Source of the DNA: Oikopleura dioica
Taxonomy: Eukaryota; Chordata; Appendicularia; Copelata; Oikopleuridae
Reading direction: 5' to 3'
Assembly (NCBI GenBank): GCA_907165135.1
Contig: OU015567.1
Coordinates: forward strand, 16,088,269 to 16,152,268
DNA length: 64,000 bases
Below, in pieces: positions 32,314 to 43,900 of the stretch (positions are counted from its first letter, which is position 1; each line of letters begins with the position of its first letter). Made by a program: the position numbers and the translations under genes. The notes under the pieces are model-generated. The model searched no databases, was not told the DNA's origin, and worked only from the letters and a program-made list of their open reading frames with translations.

Positions 32314-35300
32314 ACATATCTTTCATGATATTTTTTCAAATGATCCGCATGTCTTCTATATTCTTTGTCTCCAGATTTAACTACATACCACGTGCCCTCG
32401 GTCGATTTTGAAATAACTTTAAATGGGCCCAAAAAAGCTGGTTTTTTTGCATGAAAATTTTTAATTAAAACCGAATCACCAATTTTGTAGGGAAGAAATT
32501 TGGGATTGGAAAACTTTTTCAATCTAGCTGTTTTTTCCTCGTCTAAAAGGTTTTTAATATTTCGAAAATTAATATTAGCTTTTTCATAAGCTCTAAAATT
32601 TGGATCAATTATATCATGTGGATTTTTAAAACCTGTTTCTGACTTCTGAAAATGACGCTTTTAAATTTATCAAGTAAAATTTTTGAATCTCTTGATTTTA
32701 GTGGCTCACAATAAGTAAATTTGGAGAAAAAATCAATCATAACCATCACATATTTATGTCCTAAATCAGTTGGCGGCAGCGTAATAAGGTCAAATCCAAA
32801 AACTTCAAACGGGCCATCTGGAGTCCTAAATGTCAAAATCGGGGCTTTATTAGGATGAAAATTCGGTTTTTCTTTTTGGCAAAACGAGCATGTTCTAATA
32901 AACTCTTTGATTCCAATTCTCATTTTTGGCCAAATATACTTAGATGAAATTTTTGCGAACACTTGATCAATGCCCGCGTGACAGTACTCATGGTAATTTT
33001 TAATGATTTCTACCTCTGCGTTTTTCGGAACCAAAATTCGACGATTTCCTGATTCGTCTCGGTAAATTATTTCACCGCTTCTTTCTACAGATAAATTATC
33101 TCTTAAAAGCGAATAGAAATTAATATCACCTTTTGGATTAATTGGCCATCGATCGATACTCAAATATTTTCTTATTTCTACTAAAATTGGGTCAACTTTT
33201 TGTAAGTCGCAAAATTCTTGTTGTGAAAATTTTATCGAGTTAATCAAATTTGGACGTTCATTATTCATTTCTCTACTCAAACAATCGCTGATTTTCATTT
33301 TTGAAGAAGGCTTTAAGATTATTCTAAAAGAAAACCCTTGAATTTCAGTGACCCACCGGGCGATTTTTTGATTATTTGTTCGAAGAGACCTTACATACTT
33401 CATATTCGAATTATCTGTTATCCAATCAAAATCTGTAAAAGAAAGATAAACCGCCCATTTTGTCATGCACGTTTTAGCGGAAAAAAGTTCTTTTTCGAGA
33501 ATTGTGTATTTAACTTGCGCTTCATTAAAATTACCACTTGTATATTCCACGGGAATCAAACACTCCGATGAATGATGATGAGTCTCGCTACGACAATTAT
33601 CTCCACAAATATAGAGTACACCTCCATAACCACTAGATGAGGCATCTGTTTCTAATACAAAAAAACCTTTATCCGCCGGCGGAATTCTTAATTTCATGGC
33701 GTTTTCACAAATAATTTTCTTAAGATTTAGAAGAGCCTCCGTTGCCTCATTTGTCCACTGAAAATTTCCCCTGTATGACTTTGTTATTGGTAGAGCTATT
33801 GATGCAAAGTTTTTAATGAACCTTCTATGAAAATTCAAAAGTCCAAAAAGACTCTGTGCACTTTCTCTTGAATGTGGAATTTGTAACCGTTCTATTGCTT
33901 TAATCTTATCATTTGATGGGGTAATATCGCCATTGGAAATGTGATAGCCACAAAAATTTATTGACCTCTGAAAAAACGAAGCTTTTCGCGAATGAATTCT
34001 TAAATTATTAACGCTAAGCACGTGAAAAAATTTCCGTAAATTAATAATATGTTCCTCTTCGGTCCTCGAATGAACTAGAAGATCATCCATATACGCCAAA
34101 ATATCACGTTTATCGATCCCTTTTAAGGCCTGATCCATAATTCTCATAAAAAAAAACTCGGTGCATTTCTACAGCCCATAGGCATTCTCAAAAATCTAAA
34201 CTGACCATGCTCGTTTGAGAATGCAGTTTTATCCTTGGATTCTTCTGTTAACTCTATCTGGTGGTACCCTTTTAAAAGGTCAACCGAACTAAAAATTTTA
34301 CTATCTGCCAAATATGACAATGAATCTTCAAGGACCGGTAATGGGTGATGCATTTGAATTGTTACGTCATTTATCTTTCTAAAATCTATGACGAGACGAA
34401 ATCGCCCGTCTTTTTTTCGAACTAGTAAACATGGGCTATTCCAAGGACTTGTACAAGGCTCAATTATTTTCTTCCTACAGAATTTATCCATAAGGGCTTT
34501 CATTTCATCCCGGAGACTAAACGCTGTTCGAAAGGGGTGAGACGATATGGGATACTCTGTATTCGTTTCAATAGAAAATTTTTCAATGGAACAAGCTGGA
34601 AGCTCATCATCATCATCTAAAAACAAATGCGAAAATTCATCAGACGTCATGTCGTCAAATTGATTCTTTATTTTTGAAGAGCTAATAACACCGACTTTTA
34701 TATTTTTAAGATTTGGATTTGGAATTTTCTTTATTCTGGCTATTTCTACTATTTCATGAAGTTTTACGAAAGTTGTTCCTGATGGAATTCTAATTGTCGA
34801 ATCTGTGGGATTTACTACAAGAAGTCGAAAAATCGGAGCATTAGGATCGATAACTTGAAAACTCGGAATAAGTTGCAATTTTGAATTTCCCAAATTCGAT
34901 TTTTCAAACGACAAGCTTTTGGCGTGTCTGAGGCCAGTTACAGTAAGATCTATTATATTTTCTGATCTTGGTTTAAATGAAAAAGTCTGAGAAGAAAATG
35001 CATCATACTCTTGCTCGATTTCTTTCTCCTTATCATTTCCCGACACATTTTCTTCTGAGGCTATTAAATTTAAATTTGCAAAACGCTCAATTGGACCGGA
35101 TTTAATCAATTTTCTTCGCTTCAGATTGATCAAAATTTCAGTATCTAAAATCGCTGGCACGCCCAAAATGGGGCTCAAATGATCAGAAACAACATAAAAA
35201 CAGATTTACCCCATGAAGTTTTATCAATAAAAATTTCAGCTTCGACCTTTCCGAAAATTTCTATCTTTCCGCCGGTGTAATTAACTGCTCCTGTTTTTGT

Positions 35301-35483
35301 TTTTTCAATTTTTATGTTTTTTGGAACATTTTTCTTACAAATAATATTGAGTTGTGAACCAGTGTCTACTAAAAATCTAATTGGTGAATTAAAAATATTA
35401 ACATTGATATAAAACTGTTCTCCTATAGTATTAACAGAAATTTGAGGAACTTGAATTTGACCAGAATCAGTTCCTAAAATTAG
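32314..35483 (-). pseudogene. pol: E4 Pol, truncated and multiply broken
   Basis: Protease (DTGS near 35370), RT (YMDD at 34082-34093), RNase H, and integrase up to the second catalytic region, then a deletion of about 265 bp near 32650 that removes the D..E core. The GPY/F module (about 32340-32520) is followed by a fused satellite. Further breaks: five A instead of six at 35196-35200, and nine A instead of seven at 34148-34156. The acidic linker and SAP-like tail are missing. It is non-functional. Confidence 0.88.
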
Positions 35484-36551
35484 TTTTTTTGTTGATCATT
35501 CATGGCTCCCTCTCGGCGCTTCGGGCAAAATCTGCCAATATGTCCAAAACCCTGGCATTCGTAGCATTTAATTCTTGGGCAACGAGTTTTTACATGACCC
35601 CATTGGTTGCAATTTCGGCAAAAGGGGTTAGTCTGGGGAGGCTGGGGAAATCCAAAAGGATACGGCGGGATGAAATTAGCCTGAGCTGGCGGGTTTACAG
35701 GTCTTTCTGACCCTTCATTTTTACTTCTTTTTTCTAGCTCAATCTTTGCGACAGTTGCAGTTAACTGTTTAATCATGTCAGACAGCTCATTATTCTTGCG
35801 CTCATAATTCGCCTCCATCTGAGCGAGCCTTGAATCCAATATTTCGCTAGTTTTATCAACGAAAGATGCAAGATTTGCCGTTTCAATCGCCGAAACATTG
35901 GTATTCAAGAACCGCTCTCTCGAGTCCAAAAACGCCGCAATTTCTTGAGCTGTCTTCTTACTGAATCCATGATCTCTCAGAAATGATTTATTAGCTGGCT
36001 CTAAGTTTTTCATAAAATGCGTATCGACAATAAACGATCTCGCGTCCGGTTTGTCCGAAATAATGTCAGCAACCGAACGAATTCTCGTCAAAAAGGCTGA
36101 AAATTTCTCATTCATTTCCGATCTACGAGTCATGTTTTCGAGCTCCGCTCCCGCCCGCTCTCGCTTTTCCTCCTCGCTTTCTGTTCCGAAAATCGATTCC
36201 AAAAAAATCAAAAGCACCTTTCTTTGTCTCGAAACTTGACATTTCTCGACCATAATTATTCAAAAATTCCAGAGAACAATTATTACGGATGCAATCAACC
36301 GCTTGTCGTTCGAAAGCTTTCTCCAAATCAGTCCTATCAGATTCCCGATTATGGTCTCTTATACTTTTATCAAAAATCTTTTCCATCGCCGTAATTTTGT
36401 CATTTAAATTATTCTTTGAGAGAAGAAACTCAAAGGAAAGCATGTTGGGCCGAAAATATTGACGCGAATTGAGAGAGGGAAAAGGGGCAAACAGAAAATC
36501 TTCTGGCATTTTCGTTACCTTGAAACTGGATTCGCCGCTAGTGGTCCCCAT
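35480..36551 (-). pseudogene. gag: E4 Gag, one homopolymer frameshift
   Basis: ATG at the LTR/PBS border. It has about 356 codons. A run of seven A (near 36201-36208) where E5/E7 have six shifts the frame after about residue 116. The remainder keeps a coiled-coil segment and two CCHC knuckles (CRNC and CYEC). It ends in caA AAA AAC TAA, with the slippery heptamer at 35483-35489. Confidence 0.88.
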
Positions 36552-37587
36552 GATGCAAATTAATTCCTATCGCTTGCTCTCTAAGCTACTCTTTCTGCAA
36601 AAGAATGAGGCCAAAATACGAAAACGGCTTTTATTATTTTGGGTATGATGAGAGTGAATCCAAATTTTCAAATTTTTCAAAACGCATTACGCGCAGGTGC
36701 AATTCTTTCCAAATAAGGCGCTCGCGCATTTCGCGCGTTGTTTTTCTTTCCAAATAAGGTGAAGCGATTTTCGCGCTTTTCGTCATCCATTTTTATCAAG
36801 CAGCCGTTTTCGTAATTATTAAATGAAAAATAATCCGTATCAAAGAGATCAACTTCCCACTATGTGGCCATATCACTCTTTGATAAAATTATTCTCATAT
36901 TTTTCCAAAGCCGTTGTCCAAAGTCGTTGTCAGTCCTTGCGTTGTTGTCGTCGTCGTAGAAGTTGTTGTCGAAATCGTTGAAGCTTCAGTTTTGTCGGTA
37001 TTTGAGGAAAGTGGTCAGTTGTCCTAAATCGAGCCAAAAAAGGGTTCAAAACAATTTCGCCTACCAGGAGCACTTACAGACACCGCCATCCCGCGGAGCA
37101 CGGGGTCACAGTGTCAAGCCGTCGAAACGGAACTCAGCTGAAGGATGAAATGCATACAGCAGCTTCCATTGAAATCATAGAAGAGAATCGTAGTAGAAAT
37201 AATGAAGAACTCGTTATTTGTGATTGAACGAGAAATCTGAGCAGCAATTTTGAAATCATCGAAGAAACAGCTTGAATCGTCAATAATTTGTACCAGTAAA
37301 AATAACTGTATAAACTAGAATGTGAGCATTAGAATTTTTAACAAAACCGCCTAAACGGGTGGCTAACGTGCCTTCAGTTTGTGAAATAACGCGTACGTTA
37401 TGAATGAAAAAATAGAGAATAATGAGCTCATGCAAGCATCCAAAGATTTGGCTCCATAAATCTTCGTTTCGAGTTAACCGTGATTTTCATGCAATAATCA
37501 ACCTAATTGGCAAAAACCGGGCCGTGACTGGAATATTCAATATTATTTTTTTTTTGATCTTTTGTGTTCTTTTCCTTATTCGTATCA
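36551..37587 (-). repeat. E4 5' LTR (1037 bp)
   Basis: On the plus strand it starts TGATGCA and ends CGTATCA. CArG boxes lie at 36709-36718 and 36750-36759, the CACATAGTG hairpin at 36839-36884, the double hairpin at 37060-37132 (GACAC 37079-37083, GTGTC 37111-37115) and the ATAACG/CGTTAT hairpin near 37387. The next five plus-strand bases are ATGCC, which is GGCAT on the element strand. Confidence 0.93.
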
Positions 37588-40085
37588 ATGCCAAAAAACG
37601 CATCGGAATTTTTCTTGATTTTTTTTTTGATTTTTATGTTCTGAAAATCATCTGAAAACTCCAAAAAACGCATCAGAATTTTCCTTGATTTTTTTTTGAT
37701 TTTTATGGCCTGAAAATCATCTGAAAACGCCAAAAAACGCATCAGAATTTTTTTTGTTTTTTTTTTGGTTTTAATGAACTGAAAATCATCTGTAAACGCC
37801 AAAAAACGCATCAGAATATTTCTTGATATTTTTTTTGATTTTTATGCATTGAAAATCATCTGAAAACGCTTAAAAACGCATCAGAATTTTTCTTGATTAT
37901 TTTATGATTTTTATGAACTGAAAATCATCTAAAAACGCCAAAAAACGCATCAGAATTTTTCTTGATTTTGTTTTGATTTTAATGGCCTGAAAATCATCTG
38001 AAAACGCCAAAAAACGCATCAGAATTTTTCTTGATTTTTTTTTTTGATTTTTATGACCTAAAAATCATCTGAAAACGCCAAAAAACGCATCAGAATTTTT
38101 CTTGATTTTTTTGATTTTTATGTCCTGAAAATCATTTAAAAACGCCAAAAAACGCATCAGAATTTTTCTTGATTTTATTTTTTGATTTTAATGGCCTAAA
38201 AATCATCTGAAAACGCCAAAAAACGCATCAGAATTTTTCTTGATTTTTTTTTTGATTTCAATGACCTGAAAATCATTTGAAAACGCTTAAAAACGCATCA
38301 GAATTTTCCTTGATTTTTTTATGATTTTTATGAATTAAAAATCATCTGAAAACGCCAAAAAACGCTTCAGAATTTTTCTTGACTTTTTTCTTGACTTTAA
38401 TGACCTTAAAATCATCTGAAAACGCCAAAAAACGCATCAGAATTTTCCTCGATTTTATTTTGATTTTTATGACCTGAAAATCATCTGAAAATGCCAAAAA
38501 ACCAATCAGAATTTTCCTTGATTTTATTTTGATTTTTATGACCTAATAATCATCTGAAAACGCCAAAAACGCATAAAATTTTTTTATTTTTTTATGACCT
38601 GAAAATCATCTGAAATGCAAAAAAACGCATCAGAATTTTTCTTGATTTTTTTGATTTTCATGAACTAAAAATCATCTGAAAATGCCGAAAAACGCATCAG
38701 AATTTTTCTTGATTTTTTGATTTTTATGACCTGAAAATCATCTGAAAACGCCAAAAAACGCATCAGAATTTTCCTTGATTTTTTGATTTTTATGACCTGA
38801 AAATCATCTGAAAACGCCAAAAACGCATCAGAATTTTCCTTGATTTTTTGATTTTCATGACCTTTATATCATCTGAAAACGCCAAAAACGCATCAGAATT
38901 TTTCTTGATTTTTTATGATTTTAATGACCTGAAAATCATCTGAAAACGCCAAAAACGCATCAGAATTTTTCTTGATTTTTTATGATTTTAATGACCTGAA
39001 AATCATCTGAAAATGCCAAAAACGCATCAGAATTTTTCTTGATTTTATTTTTTGATTTTTATTATCTGAAAATCATCTGAAAACGCCAAAAAACGCATCA
39101 GAATTTTCCTTGATTTTTTTTTTCTTTTTATGGCCTGAAAATCATCTGAAAACGCCAAAAAACGCATCAGAATTTTTCTTGATTTTTTTTTGATTTTTAT
39201 GACCTGAAAATCATCTGAAAACGCCAAAAACGCATCAGAATTTTCCTTGATTTTTTGATTTTTATGACCTGAAAATCATCTGAAAACGCCAAAAACGCAT
39301 CAGAATTTTCCTTGATTTTTTGATTTTCATGACCTTTATATCATCTGAAAACGCCAAAAACGCATCAGAATTTTTCTTGATTTTTTATGATTTTAATGAC
39401 CTGAAAATCATCTGAAAACGCCAAAAACGCATCAGAATTTTTCTTGATTTTTTATGATTTTAATGACCTGAAAATCATCTGAAAATGCCAAAAACGCATC
39501 AGAATTTTTCTTGATTTTATTTTTTGATTTTTATTATCTGAAAATCATCTGAAAACGCCAAAAACGCATCAGAATTTTCCTTGATTTTTTTCTTTTTATG
39601 GCCTGAAAATCATCTGAAAACGCCAAAAACGCATCAGAATATTTTTTGTTTTTTTTTTGGTTTTAATGAACTGAAAATCATCTGAAAACGCCAAAAAACG
39701 CATCAGAATTATTCTTGATTTTTTTATGATTTTTATGACCAGAAAATAACTTGAAAACGACAAAAAACGCATCAGAATATTTCTTGATATTTTTTTTGAT
39801 TTTTATGCATTGAAAATCATCTGAAAACGCTTAAAAACGCATCAGAATTTTTCTTGATTATTTTATGATTTTTATGAACTGAAAATCATCTAAAAACGCC
39901 AAAAAACGCATCAGAATTTTTCTTGATTTTGTTTTGATTTTTATGGCCTGAAAATCATCTGAAAACGCCTAAAAACGCATCAGAATTTTTCTTGATTTTT
40001 TTTTGATTTTTATGACCTAAAAATCATCTGAAAACGCCAAAAAACGCTTCAAAATTTTTCTTGATTTTTTTCTTTGATTTTTTCT
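37588..40085 (-). repeat. Satellite array in inverted orientation between E4 and E5
   Basis: About 36 reverse monomers. The part from 37616 mirrors 29934-32313. The right part, next to E5, mirrors 62991 onward, next to E7. A block of about 475 bp is present twice (cctttatatc monomers at about 38867 and 39341), which the E7-side copy has once. It is joined to 5'-truncated gag at 40085/40086. Confidence 0.93.
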
Positions 40086-40939
40086 GGACTGATTTGGAGA
40101 AAGCTTTCGAACGACAAGCGGTTGATTGCATCCGTAATAATTGTTCTCTGGAATTTTTGAATAATTATGGTCGAGAAATGTCAAGTTTCGAGACAAAGAA
40201 AGGTGCTTTTGATTTTTTGGAATCGATTTTCGGAACAGAAAGCGAGGAGGAAAAGCGAGAGCGGGCGGGAGCGGAGCTCGAAAACATGACTCGTAGATCG
40301 GAAATGAATGAGAAATTTTCAGCCTTTTTGACGAGAATTCGTTCGGTTGCTGACATTATTTCGGACAAACCGGACGCGAGATCGTTTATTGTCGATACGC
40401 ATTTTATGAAAAACTTAGAGCCAGCTAATAAATCATTTCTGAGAGATCATGGATTCAGTAAGAAGACAGCTCAAGAAATTGCGGCGTTTTTGGACTCGAG
40501 AGAGCGGTTCTTGAATACCAATGTTTCGGCGATTGAAACGGCAAATCTTGCATCTTTCGTTGATAAAACTAGCGAAATATTGGATTCAAGGCTCGCTCAG
40601 ATGGAGGCGAATTATGAGCGCAAGAATAATGAGCTGTCTGACATGATTAAACAGTTAACTGCAACTGTCGCAAAGATTGAGCTAGAAAAGAGAAGTAAAA
40701 ATGAAGGGTCAGAAAGACCTGTAAACCCGCCAGCTCAGGCTAATTTCATCCCGCCGTATCCTTTTGGATTTCCCCAGCCTCCCCAGACTAACCCCTTTTG
40801 CCGAAATTGCAACCAATGGGGTCATGTAAAAACTCGTTGCCCAAGAATTAAATGCTACGAATGCCAGGGTTTTGGACATATTGGCAGATTTTGCCCGAAG
40901 CGCCGAGAGGGAGCCATGAATGATCAACAAAAAAACTAA
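40086..40939 (+). pseudogene. gag: E5 Gag, 5'-truncated
   Basis: Lacks about the first 72 codons. The remaining frame is open through the capsid-like part, a coiled-coil segment and two CCHC knuckles to the slippery heptamer at 40930-40936 (caA AAA AAC TAA). An ATG at 40061 in the satellite keeps the frame open, but this is chance. Confidence 0.9.
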
Positions 40940-43900
40940 TTTTAGGAACTGATTCTGGTCAAATTCAAGTTCCTCAAATTTCTGTTAATACTATAGGAGA
41001 ACAGTTTTATATCAATGTTAATATTTTTAATTCACCAATTAGATTTTTAGTAGACACTGGTTCACAACTCAATATTATTTGTAAGAAAAATGTTCCAAAA
41101 ACATAAAAATTGAAAAAACAAAAACAGGAGCAGTTAATTACACCGGCGGAAAGATAGAAATTTTCGGAAAGGTCGAAGCTGAAATTTTTATTGATAAAAC
41201 TTCATGGGGTAAATCTGTTTTTTATGTTGTTTCTGATCATTTGAGCCCCATTTTGGGCGTGCCAGCGATTTTAGATACTGAAATTTTGATCAATCTGAAG
41301 CGAAGAAAATTGATTAAATCCGGTCCAATTGAGCGTTTTGCAAATTTAAATTTAATAGCCTCAGAAGAAAATGTGTCGGGAAATGATAAGGAGAAAGAAA
41401 TCGAGCAAGAGTATGATGCATTTTCTTCTCAGACTTTTTCATTTAAACCAAGATCAGAAAATATAATAGATCTTACTGTAACTGGCCTCAGACACGCCAA
41501 AAGCTTGTCGTTTGAAAAATCGAATTTGGGAAATTCAAAATTGCAACTTATTCCGAGTTTTCAAGTTATCGATCCTAATGCTCCGATTTTTCGACTTCTT
41601 GTAGTAAATCCCACAGATTCGACAATTAGAATTCCATCAGGAACAACTTTCGTAAAACTTCATGAAATAGTAGAAATAGCCAGAATAAAGAAAATTCCAA
41701 ATCCAAATCTTAAAAATATAAAAGTCGGTGTTATTAGCTCTTCAAAAATAAAGAATCAATTTGACGACATGACGTCTGATGAATTTTCGCATTTGTTTTT
41801 AGATGATGATGATGAGCTTCCAGCTTGTTCCATTGAAAAATTTTCTATTGAAACGAATACAGAGTATCCCATATCGTCTCACCCCTTTCGAACAGCGTTT
41901 AGTCTCCGGGATGAAATGAAAGCCCTTATGGATAAATTCTGTAGGAAGAAAATAATTGAGCCTTGTACAAGTCCTTGGAATAGCCCATGTTTACTAGTTC
42001 GAAAAAAAAGACGGGCGATTTCGTCTCGTCATAGATTTTAGAAAGATAAATGACGTAACAATTCAAATGCATCACCCATTACCGGTCCTTGAAGATTCAT
42101 TGTCATATTTGGCAGATAGTAAAATTTTTAGTTCGGTTGACCTTTTAAAAGGGTACCACCAGATAGAGTTAACAGAAGAATCCAAGGATAAAACTGCATT
42201 CTCAAACGAGCATGGTCAGTTTAGATTTTTGAGAATGCCTATGGGCTGTAGAAATGCACCGAGTTTTTTTATGAGAATTATGGATCAGGCCTTAAAAGGG
42301 ATCGATAAACGTGATATTTTGGCGTATATGGATGATCTTCTAGTTCATTCGAGGACCGAAGAGGAACATATTATTAATTTACGGAAATTTTTTCACGTGC
42401 TTAGCGTTAATAATTTAAGAATTCATTCGCGAAAAGCTTCGTTTTTTCAGAGGTCAATAAATTTTTGTGGCTATCACATTTCCAATGGCGATATTACCCC
42501 ATCAAATGATAAGATTAAAGCAATAGAACGGTTACAAATTCCACATTCAAGAGAAAGTGCACAGAGTCTTTTTGGACTTTTGAATTTTCATAGAAGGTTC
42601 ATTAAAAACTTTGCATCAATAGCTCTACCAATAACAAAGTCATACAGGGGAAATTTTCAGTGGACAAATGAGGCAACGGAGGCTCTTCTAAATCTTAAGA
42701 AAATTATTTGTGAAAACGCCATGAAATTAAGAATTCCGCCGGCGGATAAAGGTTTTTTTGTATTAGAAACAGATGCCTCATCTAGTGGTTATGGAGGTGT
42801 ACTCTATATTTGTGGAGATAATTGTCGTAGCGAGACTCATCATCATTCATCGGAGTGTTTGATTCCCGTGGAATATACAAGTGGTAATTTTAATGAAGCG
42901 CAAGTTAAATACACAATTCTCGAAAAAGAACTTTTTTCCGCTAAAACGTGCATGACAAAATGGGCGGTTTATCTTTCTTTTACAGATTTTGATTGGATAA
43001 CAGATAATTCGAATATGAAGTATGTAAGGTCTCTTCGAACAAATAATCAAAAAATCGCCCGGTGGGTCACTGAAATTCAAGGGTTTTCTTTTAGAATAAT
43101 CTTAAAGCCTTCTTCAAAAATGAAAATCAGCGATTGTTTGAGTAGAGAAATGAATAATGAACGTCCAAATTTGATTAACTCGATAAAATTTTCACAACAA
43201 GAATTTTGCGACTTACAAAAAGTTGACCCAATTTTAGTAGAAATAAGAAAATATTTGAGTATCGATCGATGGCCAATTAATCCAAAAGGTGATATTAATT
43301 TCTATTCGCTTTTAAGAGATAATTTATCTGTAGAAAGAAGCGGTGAAATAATTTACCGAGACGAATCAGGAAATCGTCGAATTTTGGTTCCGAAAAACGC
43401 AGAGGTAGAAATCATTAAAAATTACCATGAGTACTGTCACGCGGGCATTGATCAAGTGTTCGCAAAAATTTCATCTAAGTATATTTGGCCAAAAATGAGA
43501 ATTGGAATCAAAGAGTTTATTAGAACATGCTCGTTTTGCCAAAAAGAAAAACCGAATTTTCATCCTAATAAAGCCCCGATTTTGACATTTAGGACTCCAG
43601 ATGGCCCGTTTGAAGTTTTTGGATTTGACCTTATTACGCTGCCGCCAACTGATTTAGGACATAAATATGTGATGGTTATGATTGATTTTTTCTCCAAATT
43701 TACTTATTGTGAGCCACTAAAATCAAGAGATTCAAAAATTTTACTTGATAAATTTAAAAGCGTCATTTTCAGAAGTCCGTTTTTTCCGAAAATTGTTGTT
43801 TTAGACAATGCAAGAGAGCATTCGGAAATCGAAAATTTTATGCTAACCAATAAAATTGAACCCCATTTTACACCACCAAGACATCCCTCATCAAACGGTC

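Larger units (their letters stand above)
32314..37587 (-). mobile_element. E4: 5' part of an LTR element (5' LTR, gag, most of pol)
   Basis: Its 5' LTR flank, read on the element strand, is GGCAT, equal to the 3' flank of E5 and E7. The 3' end is lost. Pol breaks within the segment just after the GPY/F module and is joined to satellite that is inverted relative to the element's other flank. About 265 bp of integrase is deleted near 32650. E4, E5 and E7 probably come from one insertion. Confidence 0.9.
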
